From positions 1 to 35,803 of the forward strand of contig JAQXGH010000029.1 of the NCBI GenBank assembly GCA_029006195.1: a stretch of DNA of 35,803 bases, given 5' to 3'. The position numbers and the translations under genes were made by a program. This document shows positions 22,486 through 30,927 of this stretch, one piece after another. The DNA is from Bacillota bacterium. GTDB lineage: Bacteria; Bacillota; Clostridia; Peptostreptococcales; Anaerovoracaceae. The notes under the pieces are model-generated. The model was not told the DNA's origin, did not search any database, and was given only the letters and a program-made list of their open reading frames with translations. Numbering within the stretch: the stretch's first letter is position 1; each line of letters begins with the position of its first letter.

Positions 22486-23286
22486 ATGGCAAAAGGCTTT
22501 ATTAATTTCGAAGGACAGGTTGCACTCGTAACAGGTGCAGGCAGCCCTACAGGCATAGGTTTTAACGCAGCGAGAATAATAGGCGAATGCGGTGGTAAAA
22601 TCGCAGTGGTTGCAACTACAGAAAGAATCTATCAGAGAGTAGAAGAACTCGAGGCTTTAGGCATAGAAGCTAAGGGCTACATCGCTAACCTTATGGACCG
22701 TCAGCAGGTAAATGATATGGTCAAGGCTGTTATCGCTGACTTTGGCAAAATTGATGTACTTGTAAACAATGCCGGCATGGTGCAGGTTGGTGTGGAAGAA
22801 GACTTCTCAGGTTTCCTGGAAATGACTTATGAAAGCTGGGATGATTCTATCGATCGTAACCTGAACATTCCGTTTAACGTAACAAAGGCAGTTCTTCCTT
22901 ATATGGTAGAAGCTAATTACGGCAGAATCGTTAACACTTCAAGTGTAACGGGTCCTATCGTAAGTAACCCTGGTGAAGGTGCTTATTCAGCTGCAAAGGC
23001 TGCAATCCTCGGTATGAGCCGTGCTATCGCTATAGAATTTGGTGATAGAGGAATCACAATCAATAACGTACTTCCGGGATGGATCGGTACAGCGGCACAA
23101 ACTGAAGCGGAAGCGGCTGGTGGATTAAACACTCCACTTAGAAGAAGTGCACGTGCTGAAGAAGTTGCTAATGCTATCGTTTTCCTGGCATCAAAAGAAG
23201 CTTCATACATTACAGGTGAGGCTATAGTTGTTGATGGCGGTAATACAATTCAGGAGTATAAAGGCCCGTCAGAACTATATTATTAA
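22486..23286 (+). CDS. Short-chain dehydrogenase/reductase (SDR), second of two
   Basis: The 266-residue protein has the SDR glycine motif TGAGSPTGIG (16-25) with an insertion compared with the usual TGxxxGIG, NNAG near 100, NTSSVTG with the active Ser, and YSAAK as the catalytic Tyr-x-x-x-Lys. The C-terminal YITGEAIVVDGGNT is typical of FabG-like members. The second beta strand ends in VATTERI rather than Asp, which leans to NADP(H). It is in one operon with the preceding SDR (GGAGGAAG site). The pair may form two steps or a heteromer; the substrate is unknown. Confidence 0.88.
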   Translation: MAKGFINFEGQVALVTGAGSPTGIGFNAARIIGECGGKIAVVATTERIYQRVEELEALGIEAKGYIANLMDRQQVNDMVKAVIADFGKIDVLVNNAGMVQVGVEEDFSGFLEMTYESWDDSIDRNLNIPFNVTKAVLPYMVEANYGRIVNTSSVTGPIVSNPGEGAYSAAKAAILGMSRAIAIEFGDRGITINNVLPGWIGTAAQTEAEAAGGLNTPLRRSARAEEVANAIVFLASKEASYITGEAIVVDGGNTIQEYKGPSELYY

Positions 23287-23302
23287 AAATTTAACAAAGT
23301 CT

Positions 23303-23338
23303 AAAAGGGGGCTTTTGTGCAAAAAGCTCCCTTTTTAA
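23303..23338 (+). terminator. Terminator of the aminotransferase-SDR operon
   Basis: A 14-base stem, 23303-23316 with 23322-23335, contains one G-T pair and a 5-base loop, and is followed by T-rich sequence. It closes the sigma-54 operon. Confidence 0.85.
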
Positions 23339-23386
23339 GTGCAAAACGTCATTTTCAGAAAATTTTGTGTTTTTTTAACAAATCTG

Positions 23387-23416
23387 TTGACTTCCACTTA
23401 GGGGAAAGTTTTATAA
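23387..23416 (+). promoter_or_regulatory. Sigma-A-type promoter of the redox operon
   Basis: TTGACT (23387-23392), 18 bases, TTATAA (23411-23416). It lies 46-75 bases before the first gene, which has GGAGG as ribosome site. No -24/-12 motif is seen, so this operon is outside the two sigma-54 switches. Confidence 0.6.
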
Positions 23417-23461
23417 CACAATTGAGGCAAATTTAGTTAATGGTATATTAGGAGGAAAAAC

Positions 23462-23974
23462 ATGGCAGCTAAAGGTTGTAATTGCGAAGCAAACAGAAGA
23501 GAGCAGTTCAAGGAACTGGAACCTGTTATGCAGAAATTAGCTGACGTTCCAGGCAGTTTGATAACGATCCTTCAGGAAGCTCAGGGAATTTATGGCTATC
23601 TTTCAACTGAGCTGATTAATTACATTTCAGAAAGAACAGGGATCACTCCAGCGAGAATATATGGAGTAGCAACATTCTACGCGCAGTTCAGACTACAGCC
23701 GATAGGAAAGTATCTGATCATGCTCTGTAAGGGAACAGCGTGTCACGTTAATGGTGCGGATATGATAGAAGAAGCTATCTGTGATCACCTTGGTATCGTA
23801 GATGGAGAAACAACAGAAGATGAAATCTTCACACTTAATAATGTAGCTTGTCTGGGTTGTTGTTCACTTGCTCCAGTAATGATGATCAGAAGTGCAGAAG
23901 GCGATGAGACTTTCGGCAACCTCACTAAAGATAAAGTAATCAAAATTCTTGATGATCTTAAAGAAAGAGCTTAG
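23462..23974 (+). CDS. NuoE-like [2Fe-2S] subunit of a flavin oxidoreductase complex
   Basis: The 170-residue protein is the thioredoxin-like [2Fe-2S] subunit known as NuoE, HydC, HylA or StnA in different complexes. The cluster ligands are Cys89, Cys94, Cys130 and Cys134 (CKGTAC and CLGCC). The N-terminal helical part GIYGYLSTELI, then GVATFYAQF, is also typical. It partners with the NuoF-like subunit, 11 bases downstream, to connect NAD(H)/FMN with the iron-sulfur chain. The operon has no hydrogenase gene. Cytosolic. Confidence 0.92.
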   Translation: MAAKGCNCEANRREQFKELEPVMQKLADVPGSLITILQEAQGIYGYLSTELINYISERTGITPARIYGVATFYAQFRLQPIGKYLIMLCKGTACHVNGADMIEEAICDHLGIVDGETTEDEIFTLNNVACLGCCSLAPVMMIRSAEGDETFGNLTKDKVIKILDDLKERA

Positions 23975-23985
23975 GAGGTAAGGAA

Positions 23986-25734
23986 ATGAGAATCGTAGTA
24001 GGACAGGGCAGCTGTGGCGTAGCAACTGGAGCTAAGAAAACAGCTCAGGAATTTGAAAATATATTAAATGAAAACAAAATGGATATTCCTGTTTCAGTAA
24101 CAGGCTGTATTGGTACATGTTATCTTGAACCGATCGTTGATATCTATAATGATGACGAAGAACTTACAAGATACGTAGGAGTTCAGCCTGCAGACGTAGA
24201 GGCAATATTCAAATCACATATAATTGATGGCAAAGTATTAGAAGAAAAGGCGATCACAGCAGACGATAGCCTTTTCCTCGAAAAGCAGGAAAGAATCGTT
24301 CTCAGAAACTGTGGCGTTATCAATCCTGAAAATATAGATGAATACATCGCACGCGGTGGATATAAGGCAATCGAGCATGCACTTAAAGACCTCACTCCTG
24401 AAGAAGTAATTGAAGAAATCAAGATTTCAGGCCTGAGAGGTAGAGGTGGTGCGGGCTTCCCAACATGGTTCAAGTGGAACGCAGCTAAGGAAGCTCCAGG
24501 ACATGAGAAGTATCTGGTATGTAACGCCGATGAAGGTGACCCAGGTGCATTCATGGACAGATCAGTACTGGAAGGTGACCCACATTCACTTCTCGAAGGC
24601 ATGATCATCGCAGGTTATGCCATGGGTGCAAGTGAAGGTATCATTTACTGCCGTGCTGAATATCCACTGGCTATCAAGAGACTTGAAATAGCAATGGCTC
24701 AGGCTAGAGAAAGAGGCCTTCTGGGCAAGAAAATCTTTGGCAGAGGTTTCGATTTTGACATCTCCATCAAGGCTGGTGCAGGCGCATTCGTATGCGGCGA
24801 AGAAACTGCACTCATCGCTTCACTTGAAGGTCAGAGAGGTATGCCTAGACTTAAGCCTCCATTCCCTGCAGAACAGGGTTACTGGAGAAAGCCAACTGAT
24901 ATCAATAATGTAGAAACACTGGCTAACGTTCCATGGATCCTCATAAACGGGGGTAAAGCTTTTGCAGAATACGGCACTGATAAGTCATCAGGTACTAAGG
25001 TATTCGCACTGGCTGGTAAGATCAAGAGAGGCGGCCTGGTAGAAGTTCCAATGGGAATGACTCTCCGTGACATCCTCTTTGGCATCGGCGGCGGAATCAA
25101 GAATGACAGAGAGTTCAAGGCAGTTCAGATGGGCGGCCCTTCAGGCGGATGTATTCCGGCTGAGCTCATCGATACTCCTGTAACATATGAAGATATTTCA
25201 AAGACAGGCGCTATCGTTGGCTCCGGCGGTATGATAGTAATGGACGAAGATACTTGCATGGTTGATATGGCAAGATACTTCCTCAACTTCACAAGAGACG
25301 AATCATGCGGCAAGTGCACATACTGCAGAGTAGGCACTAAGAGAATGCTCGAGATCCTGGAAAGAATCACTGAGGGTCAGGGCAAGCCTGGCGACATCGA
25401 ACTTCTGGAAGAACTGGCTAGTAAGATCAAGGACGGTGCGCTTTGTGGTCTGGGACAGACAGCACCAAATCCTGTTCTCACAACAATCAAGTATTTCAGA
25501 AACGAATACGAAGATCATATCTATAGAAAGAAATGTACTGCCAAGTCATGTAAGGCACTCATTTCCTACGAAATCACTGATGCGTGCAAAGGCTGCACAG
25601 CCTGCACTAAGAAGTGCCCTGTTAACGCAATTTCAGGTTCAGTTAAGAAAAAGCACGAAATCGATATGGAACTTTGCGTTAAGTGCGGCAGATGTGCAAG
25701 CAGCTGTAAGTTTGATGCAATAATTAAGAAGTAG
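23986..25734 (+). CDS. NuoF-like FMN/NAD(H)-binding subunit with ferredoxin tail
   Basis: The 582-residue protein has a thioredoxin-like [2Fe-2S] N-terminus (Cys10, Cys41, Cys45), the NADH/FMN domain with GRGGAGFP (152-159) and CNADEGDPGAFMDR near 182-195, an SLBB segment, the [4Fe-4S] motif ESCGKCTYCRVGT and, at the end, two ferredoxin-type [4Fe-4S] motifs (CKGCTACTKKC and CVKCGRCASSC). This is the diaphorase subunit of HydABC, HylABC and StnABC type complexes, where it is the site of electron bifurcation or confurcation. The next gene starts 10 bases downstream. It should oxidise or reduce NAD(H). Confidence 0.93.
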   Translation: MRIVVGQGSCGVATGAKKTAQEFENILNENKMDIPVSVTGCIGTCYLEPIVDIYNDDEELTRYVGVQPADVEAIFKSHIIDGKVLEEKAITADDSLFLEKQERIVLRNCGVINPENIDEYIARGGYKAIEHALKDLTPEEVIEEIKISGLRGRGGAGFPTWFKWNAAKEAPGHEKYLVCNADEGDPGAFMDRSVLEGDPHSLLEGMIIAGYAMGASEGIIYCRAEYPLAIKRLEIAMAQARERGLLGKKIFGRGFDFDISIKAGAGAFVCGEETALIASLEGQRGMPRLKPPFPAEQGYWRKPTDINNVETLANVPWILINGGKAFAEYGTDKSSGTKVFALAGKIKRGGLVEVPMGMTLRDILFGIGGGIKNDREFKAVQMGGPSGGCIPAELIDTPVTYEDISKTGAIVGSGGMIVMDEDTCMVDMARYFLNFTRDESCGKCTYCRVGTKRMLEILERITEGQGKPGDIELLEELASKIKDGALCGLGQTAPNPVLTTIKYFRNEYEDHIYRKKCTAKSCKALISYEITDACKGCTACTKKCPVNAISGSVKKKHEIDMELCVKCGRCASSCKFDAIIKK

Positions 25735-25744
25735 GAGGAAAGAT

Positions 25745-28700
25745 ATGCAGTATTATAGCCTTAGTATAGATGGCAAGGAAGTTCAGGGTGTACCTGGACA
25801 GACTATATTAGAAGTATGCAGAGAAAATGATATCTTTATCCCTACACTCTGCTACGACGAAAGAACAAGAATTTACGGATCATGCGGAATCTGCGTTGTA
25901 GAAGTAGACGGCAACCCTAAACTGGTAAAAGCCTGCGCTACAGCCATCGCGCCTAAGATGATCGTAAAGACAAATACAGAAAGAGTAATCGAATCAAGAA
26001 AGACAAATCTCGAACTTCTTCTGTCAAACCACACTGGTGACTGTAGACCACCATGCGTTCGTGCGTGTCCTGCACAGACAGACTGTCAGGGCTATGTTGG
26101 TCTTATCGCTAACGGAGAATATGGCAAGGCATTAGAACTTGTTAAGGATAGACTTCCGCTGCCAGCATCACTTGGTAGAGTTTGTCCACATCCTTGCGAA
26201 AAAGATTGCAGAAGAGGTCTTATCGATGAACCTATCTCAATTCAGATGCTCAAGCGTTTCGTTGCTGATAAAGACCTGGCAGGCGATGAAAGATTCGTAC
26301 CAGAAATCGGTAAGGAAACAAGAAAGAGAGTTGCAATAATCGGTGGCGGCCCTATGGGTCTTTCCGCAGCATATTTCTTAAGACAGATGGGTCATGGGGT
26401 AACTATATATGAAGCAATGCCTAAGCCAGGCGGAATGCTTAGATATGGTATCCCTGAATATAGACTTCCGAAGGCTGTACTGGAAGACGAAATCAAAACT
26501 ATCCAGATGATGGGCGTTGATATCCAGTGCAACACAAAAATCGGTGAAGATATTTCATTCGAAGCTATTCAGGCAGATTACGATGCGGTACTTCTGGGTA
26601 TTGGAGCGTGGGTATCAACAGGCGTTGGTTGCCCTGGTGAAGACGCAGAGAACATTATTGGCGGTATCGACTTCCTCAGAAGAGTTGTTAGAAACCAGCC
26701 AATGCACCTGGGTAAGAAGGTTGCAATCGTAGGCGGCGGTAACACAGCAATGGATGCGTGCAGAACTGCTGTCAGACTGGGAGCTGATGAAGTTTACAAT
26801 ATTTACAGAAGAACTAAGGACGAAATGCCTGCTGACAGAGTGGAAATTGAAGAAGCTGAAGAAGAAGGCGTAATCTTCAAGAACCTTACTAATCCTATCG
26901 AATTTGTGAAGGATGAAGATGGAGCTGTTAAGCAGGTTAGACTTCAGTGCATGGACCTTGGTGAACCTGATGCATCAGGAAGAAGAAAACCTATACCTGT
27001 TGAAGGCAAAATCGAAACACTTGATGTTGACACCGTGATACTGGCTATCGGACAGGCGGTAGATGCTAGCTTCTTTGACTGCGACAAGACAAGAAAGGGA
27101 GGCATTGCCTATGATACTGAAACATTCATGACAAGCATCCCTGGCGTTTTCGCAGGCGGTGACTGCGGTAATGATAAGATCAGCATTGCTGTAGAAGCTA
27201 TCGCTGATGCTAAGAAGGTATCAACAGTAATCGATGAATACCTGGCTGGCGTTAAGGTTAAGTATGAAGAACCATACTTTGTACATAGAGATGACATAAC
27301 AGAAAAGACATTCGAAGACAGAGAAAGAATGTGCAGACCTGAAATTCCTCAGCTTTCAGCTGAAGAAAGAAAGAACAACTTCAGTGAAGTAATCCCTGAA
27401 GGATTCACAGAAGATCAGGCTGAAGAAGAAGCAAACAGATGTCTGGAATGCGGATGCCATGACTACTTCGAATGTAAGCTGGTTTCGCTTGCAAACGAAT
27501 ATGAAGTTAAGCCGGAAAGATTCGCGGGTGAAAAGAACATTATCGAATACGAAGATGAACATCCATTCATTCTCAGAGACCCTAATAAGTGCATCCTCTG
27601 CGGCAGATGCGTTAGAGTATGTGCACAGGTAATGAGAATCGGTGCTTTAGGTCTTGTTGGCAGAGGATTTGATACTGTTATCAAACCTAATATGGAAAAA
27701 GCCCTCGCAGAATCAGGCTGCATCTCATGTGGACAGTGCGTAACAGTATGTCCAACAGGTGCACTTCAGGAAAAGACTTCAATCGCAAAGGCTGTACCGC
27801 TCAAGAAGGAAGAAACAGTTACAACATGTCCTTATTGTTCAATCGGATGTACTATCGTACTGGAAACATGCGGTAACCTGCTTATTCGTGCGGTACCTGA
27901 TAAGAATGGTGCAGTAAACAAGGGTATTTCATGCGGTAGAGGTAAATTCGGCTTCGACTGCGCAACTTTAGAAAACAAGCTTATGCTGCCGCTCGTTAAG
28001 GGCAAGGACGGCTTCAGAGAAACAGATTATCATGAATCACTTACTCTGATCGCTAAGAGAATGCAGTCAGTAGCAGCTAAGTACGGCAGAGATGCAATAG
28101 GGGTTTCAATTTCAGATAGATTCACAAACGAAGAAGCATACGCTATGAAGAGAATGGCAGAAGCAATGGGAGCTAAGGTATTCTCAGCAAACAGCATAAA
28201 GAGCGGTATGGAACCGGTTCTCGGATTTGATGCTTCACCAAATACTATCAGTGAACTGGATAGTACAGATTTCATCCTGGTGGCTGGTTACAGCCCTAAG
28301 GATAACCCGATTATTCAGGTAAGACTTAAGGTTGCCGTAAATAACGGTGCTAAAGTAGTAGTTGTAAATCCTAAGGAATCACCGATCTCAGTTCCAGGTC
28401 TTGTTAAGGAAGTTTATACTGATGACCTGACTCTTCTGAAGGAAGTAGCAAAGGCTATAGTAGACATCAAGGGCAAGCAGGATATCCCAGGCTTTGATAA
28501 GTTCGCGAGATCATTAAGAAAGATCGAGCCAAGCGAAGAAGCTATTGAAATCGCTAAGATGTATGTTGAGGCTAAGAAGGCGATGATCGTATTCAGCCAG
28601 CACAAGATCACAGTTGAAGCGGCTACACTTCTGGCAAATATGGCTGTTGCTTCAGGTCACATCGGTGGACCAAGAGACGGTATCCTTCAGCTTAAGGGTA

Positions 28701-29257
28701 AGAATAATGGCCAGGGCCTCATCGATATGGGTATCACAGAAGGTATCGAAACAATGGAAGACCTCAAGGCAATGCTGGTATTCGGCGAAGAATTTGATAT
28801 CGATCCAGATCAATTCGACTTCCTGGCAGTATGTGATACACATATGACACAGCTCGCAGCTAAGGCTGACGTTGTACTCCCATGTAATGGTTTCGCAGCG
28901 GTAAGGGGTACATTTACAAATACAGAAAGAAGACTTCAGCGCGTTCGCAGGGCAATAGATGAAGGCCTTGAAATGAGCAACTGGGAAGTTGCCAAGTCTA
29001 TTGCTCACATATTCGAAGTAGACTGTGAATGGGAAAGCACAGCTGACATAAGAGATGAAATGGAACTTACAGTACCTAAGTACACTAAGGCTGTAGTGGG
29101 ACAGATTCTCGGAGGCGTTCTTACTCCAGAAAATATCTGCATGCAGCCTATCAAGGGAAATGATTTCGCGGATATCAACCCTTGCACAGACAGCTTAATG
29201 AATGTAATTTCAGAAAGACTGCCACAGCGTGCTAATCCAACAGATCCAGTGAAATAA
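25745..29257 (+). CDS. [2Fe-2S]-GltD/NfnB-[4Fe-4S]-NuoG/FdhA-like redox fusion
   Basis: The 1170-residue chain has five parts. Residues 1-75: plant-type [2Fe-2S] ferredoxin, Cys36, 47, 50, 64. Residues 95-190: Cys-rich GltD entry domain. Residues 195-505: FAD/NAD(P)H oxidoreductase with GGGPMG (200-205), GGGNTAMD (330-337) and the NADP-type YRRTKDEMPA (354-363). Residues 610-675: two [4Fe-4S] clusters (CILCGRC and CISCGQC). Residues 695-1100: molybdopterin oxidoreductase fold with a CPYCSIGC...SCGRG cluster, but the position where FdhA carries Cys or Sec reads SANSIKSGM (814-822), so a Mo/W ligand is absent, as in NuoG. The C-terminal cofactor-binding domain is also missing. With its NuoE- and NuoF-like partners it resembles Sporomusa-type Nfn transhydrogenases, linking NADH, NADPH and ferredoxin; this function is inference. 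Confidence 0.85.
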   Translation: MQYYSLSIDGKEVQGVPGQTILEVCRENDIFIPTLCYDERTRIYGSCGICVVEVDGNPKLVKACATAIAPKMIVKTNTERVIESRKTNLELLLSNHTGDCRPPCVRACPAQTDCQGYVGLIANGEYGKALELVKDRLPLPASLGRVCPHPCEKDCRRGLIDEPISIQMLKRFVADKDLAGDERFVPEIGKETRKRVAIIGGGPMGLSAAYFLRQMGHGVTIYEAMPKPGGMLRYGIPEYRLPKAVLEDEIKTIQMMGVDIQCNTKIGEDISFEAIQADYDAVLLGIGAWVSTGVGCPGEDAENIIGGIDFLRRVVRNQPMHLGKKVAIVGGGNTAMDACRTAVRLGADEVYNIYRRTKDEMPADRVEIEEAEEEGVIFKNLTNPIEFVKDEDGAVKQVRLQCMDLGEPDASGRRKPIPVEGKIETLDVDTVILAIGQAVDASFFDCDKTRKGGIAYDTETFMTSIPGVFAGGDCGNDKISIAVEAIADAKKVSTVIDEYLAGVKVKYEEPYFVHRDDITEKTFEDRERMCRPEIPQLSAEERKNNFSEVIPEGFTEDQAEEEANRCLECGCHDYFECKLVSLANEYEVKPERFAGEKNIIEYEDEHPFILRDPNKCILCGRCVRVCAQVMRIGALGLVGRGFDTVIKPNMEKALAESGCISCGQCVTVCPTGALQEKTSIAKAVPLKKEETVTTCPYCSIGCTIVLETCGNLLIRAVPDKNGAVNKGISCGRGKFGFDCATLENKLMLPLVKGKDGFRETDYHESLTLIAKRMQSVAAKYGRDAIGVSISDRFTNEEAYAMKRMAEAMGAKVFSANSIKSGMEPVLGFDASPNTISELDSTDFILVAGYSPKDNPIIQVRLKVAVNNGAKVVVVNPKESPISVPGLVKEVYTDDLTLLKEVAKAIVDIKGKQDIPGFDKFARSLRKIEPSEEAIEIAKMYVEAKKAMIVFSQHKITVEAATLLANMAVASGHIGGPRDGILQLKGKNNGQGLIDMGITEGIETMEDLKAMLVFGEEFDIDPDQFDFLAVCDTHMTQLAAKADVVLPCNGFAAVRGTFTNTERRLQRVRRAIDEGLEMSNWEVAKSIAHIFEVDCEWESTADIRDEMELTVPKYTKAVVGQILGGVLTPENICMQPIKGNDFADINPCTDSLMNVISERLPQRANPTDPVK

Positions 29258-29303
29258 ACATATTAATAAATGGTTATTGGTGTATTTTATGGAGGGTTGG
29301 TAT

Positions 29304-30668
29304 ATGTTAGAAAATGGTATTACCCGCGACTTTATATTAGAGAACATATCGGGAATAATAGTTACAGATACCGATGGTAAAGTACTTTATTACAATCAGG
29401 ATGCCGCTAAGTATTTCGTTATACCTCTTGATAGCGTCATCGGAACTGATATTTCGGTAGCTTTTCCTGAGTCTAAGATGCCGGAAGATCTGTTTATTGA
29501 TGAACCGAAGCCGGTTTACTATCACACTGAAATCGGCATTGGAGTATCGGTGCATGTTCCTTTGTTTGATGAGGGTAAAAGAATTGGGCTTTTGGAATAT
29601 GACCTTTTATCAAACCCTAGACTTCTATATGAATTCCCTAACAGCTATTCGAGATTTCTTGATGATGCTCTTAAAAGCATCAGGTTCAAGATGAGAGGTC
29701 AGGGCGTTGAAGCCAGATATACCATAGATAGTATAATAGGCCACTCTAAGCAGATAGATAATCTGAAGAAACAGATAGCTGTCGCTGCTAAGTCGAATTC
29801 GCAGGTAATAATTACAGGCGAGACAGGAACTGGTAAAGAAATGGTAGCTCAGGCTATTCACAATTTGAGCGAACGCAGAAATCACAAGATGATTTCGCTC
29901 AATGCGGCAGCCATTCCTGAAAATCTAGTGGAATCAGAACTTTTCGGATATAGAGAAGGTGCATTTACGGGCGCTAAAAATGGAGGAATGAAGGGTAAGT
30001 TCGAACTTGCAGACAAAAGTACGCTTTTCATCGATGAAATCAGTAAACTTCCTCTTGCTGTACAGCCGAAACTTCTCCGTGTCCTTCAAGAGAAATGCAT
30101 AGAGCCAATAGGTTCTGACGAAGTTATTCCTGTGGACGTTAGAATAATAGTAGCAACTAACGAAGATCTTAGGGCTCTTGTTGAACAGGGTAAATTCCAG
30201 GCTGACTTATATTACCGTATCAACGTACTTAATATACAGACGCCGCCGTTAAGATCCAGATTTGAAGATTTGCCTGACTTGATGATGGCAAAGATAGATG
30301 AACTGAATTATCTTCTTGGCAAAAATATAACCGGTGTTAACCCGCATGTTTACGAGGAAATTTCTAAGTATAACTGGCCTGGAAATGTCAGAGAACTACA
30401 TAACAAACTTGAGCAGGCCATGAACTACGCTCAGGGAGAAGAACTTCAAGTAGAAGATTTCTTCTGGGATGAATCAACACCGTTAAACACCAGAGTTGTA
30501 TTTGATGTTGATGAGAAACCTATTGATGCAGTACGTGATAAAGCCGAGAAAGAATTGATAATCAGAGTAATCGAGCTCTGTAACGGCAATAAATCTGAAG
30601 CTGCGAAATACCTGAAAATAAATAGAACATTACTTTATCAAAAGATGAAAAGATTAGGAATAAAGTAA
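29304..30668 (+). CDS. Sigma-54-dependent activator with PAS sensor
   Basis: The 455-codon frame (454 residues) from ATG 29304 follows a GGAGG site; an earlier ATG at 29277 has no such site. Residues 8-105 are a PAS domain (IIVTDTDGKVLYYNQDAAKYF). Residues 140-375 are the sigma-54 AAA+ module: Walker A GETGTGK (172-178), GAFTGA (219-224), Walker B LFIDE (241-245) and NWPGNVRELHN. The C-terminus has a Fis-type helix-turn-helix (NKSEAAKYLKINRTLLYQKM). It should sense a ligand or redox state through PAS and activate the sigma-54 promoter at 30859, just downstream, for the NhaC-amidohydrolase operon. Confidence 0.93.
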   Translation: MLENGITRDFILENISGIIVTDTDGKVLYYNQDAAKYFVIPLDSVIGTDISVAFPESKMPEDLFIDEPKPVYYHTEIGIGVSVHVPLFDEGKRIGLLEYDLLSNPRLLYEFPNSYSRFLDDALKSIRFKMRGQGVEARYTIDSIIGHSKQIDNLKKQIAVAAKSNSQVIITGETGTGKEMVAQAIHNLSERRNHKMISLNAAAIPENLVESELFGYREGAFTGAKNGGMKGKFELADKSTLFIDEISKLPLAVQPKLLRVLQEKCIEPIGSDEVIPVDVRIIVATNEDLRALVEQGKFQADLYYRINVLNIQTPPLRSRFEDLPDLMMAKIDELNYLLGKNITGVNPHVYEEISKYNWPGNVRELHNKLEQAMNYAQGEELQVEDFFWDESTPLNTRVVFDVDEKPIDAVRDKAEKELIIRVIELCNGNKSEAAKYLKINRTLLYQKMKRLGIK

Positions 30669-30674
30669 GCTACA

Positions 30675-30708
30675 ACACTGTATGTTTATACATACAGTGT
30701 ATTTTTTT
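30675..30708 (+). terminator. Terminator of the PAS activator gene
   Basis: ACACTGTATG (30675-30684) and CATACAGTGT (30691-30700) form a perfect 10-base stem with a 6-base loop, followed by ATTTTTTT. Confidence 0.9.
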
Positions 30709-30726
30709 ACATACACGCCCTGAAAA

Positions 30727-30850
30727 CGTTGAAAAATGAAGGGTCTGAAGAGTGTTAATATTCTGACAACTCAAAGTGTCTGTTTTGAAATACAGTCTCC
30801 AAACAGGCACAAAGGCTACAATCGTTGAAAAATAGCGGTTTGTAGCCTTT
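30727..30850. promoter_or_regulatory. Enhancer-like region: two inverted repeats and a direct repeat
   Basis: GTGTCTGTTT (30776-30785) pairs with AAACAGGCAC (30801-30810) with one G-T mismatch. AAAGGCTACAA (30811-30821) pairs perfectly with TTGTAGCCTTT (30840-30850). CGTTGAAAAAT occurs at 30727-30737 and again at 30823-30833, 96 bases apart, the second copy inside the second repeat's centre. The region lies directly before the -24 box. It is the natural place for activator binding, though the second repeat is very close to the promoter. Confidence 0.55.
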
Positions 30851-30858
30851 GCGTAAAC

Positions 30859-30879
30859 TTGGCACGCTAGTTGCTTTTT
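30859..30879 (+). promoter_or_regulatory. Consensus sigma-54 promoter of the second NhaC operon
   Basis: TTGGCACGCTAGTTGCT at 30859-30875 matches TTGGCACn5TTGCT at every fixed position. GG (30861-30862) and GC (30873-30874) are 12 apart. Transcription should start near 30886, 42 bases before the ATG. Confidence 0.95.
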
Positions 30880-30927
30880 ATATAGGTACGTTATAATACT
30901 CACTATTCTTTACTTAAGGAGGATGTT

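Noticed and set aside
23462-29257. Annotation of the redox operon as formate dehydrogenase or hydrogenase
   Set aside because: No H-cluster motifs are present, and the Mo/W ligand Cys or Sec is missing in the FdhA-like part, so neither activity is supported by sequence.
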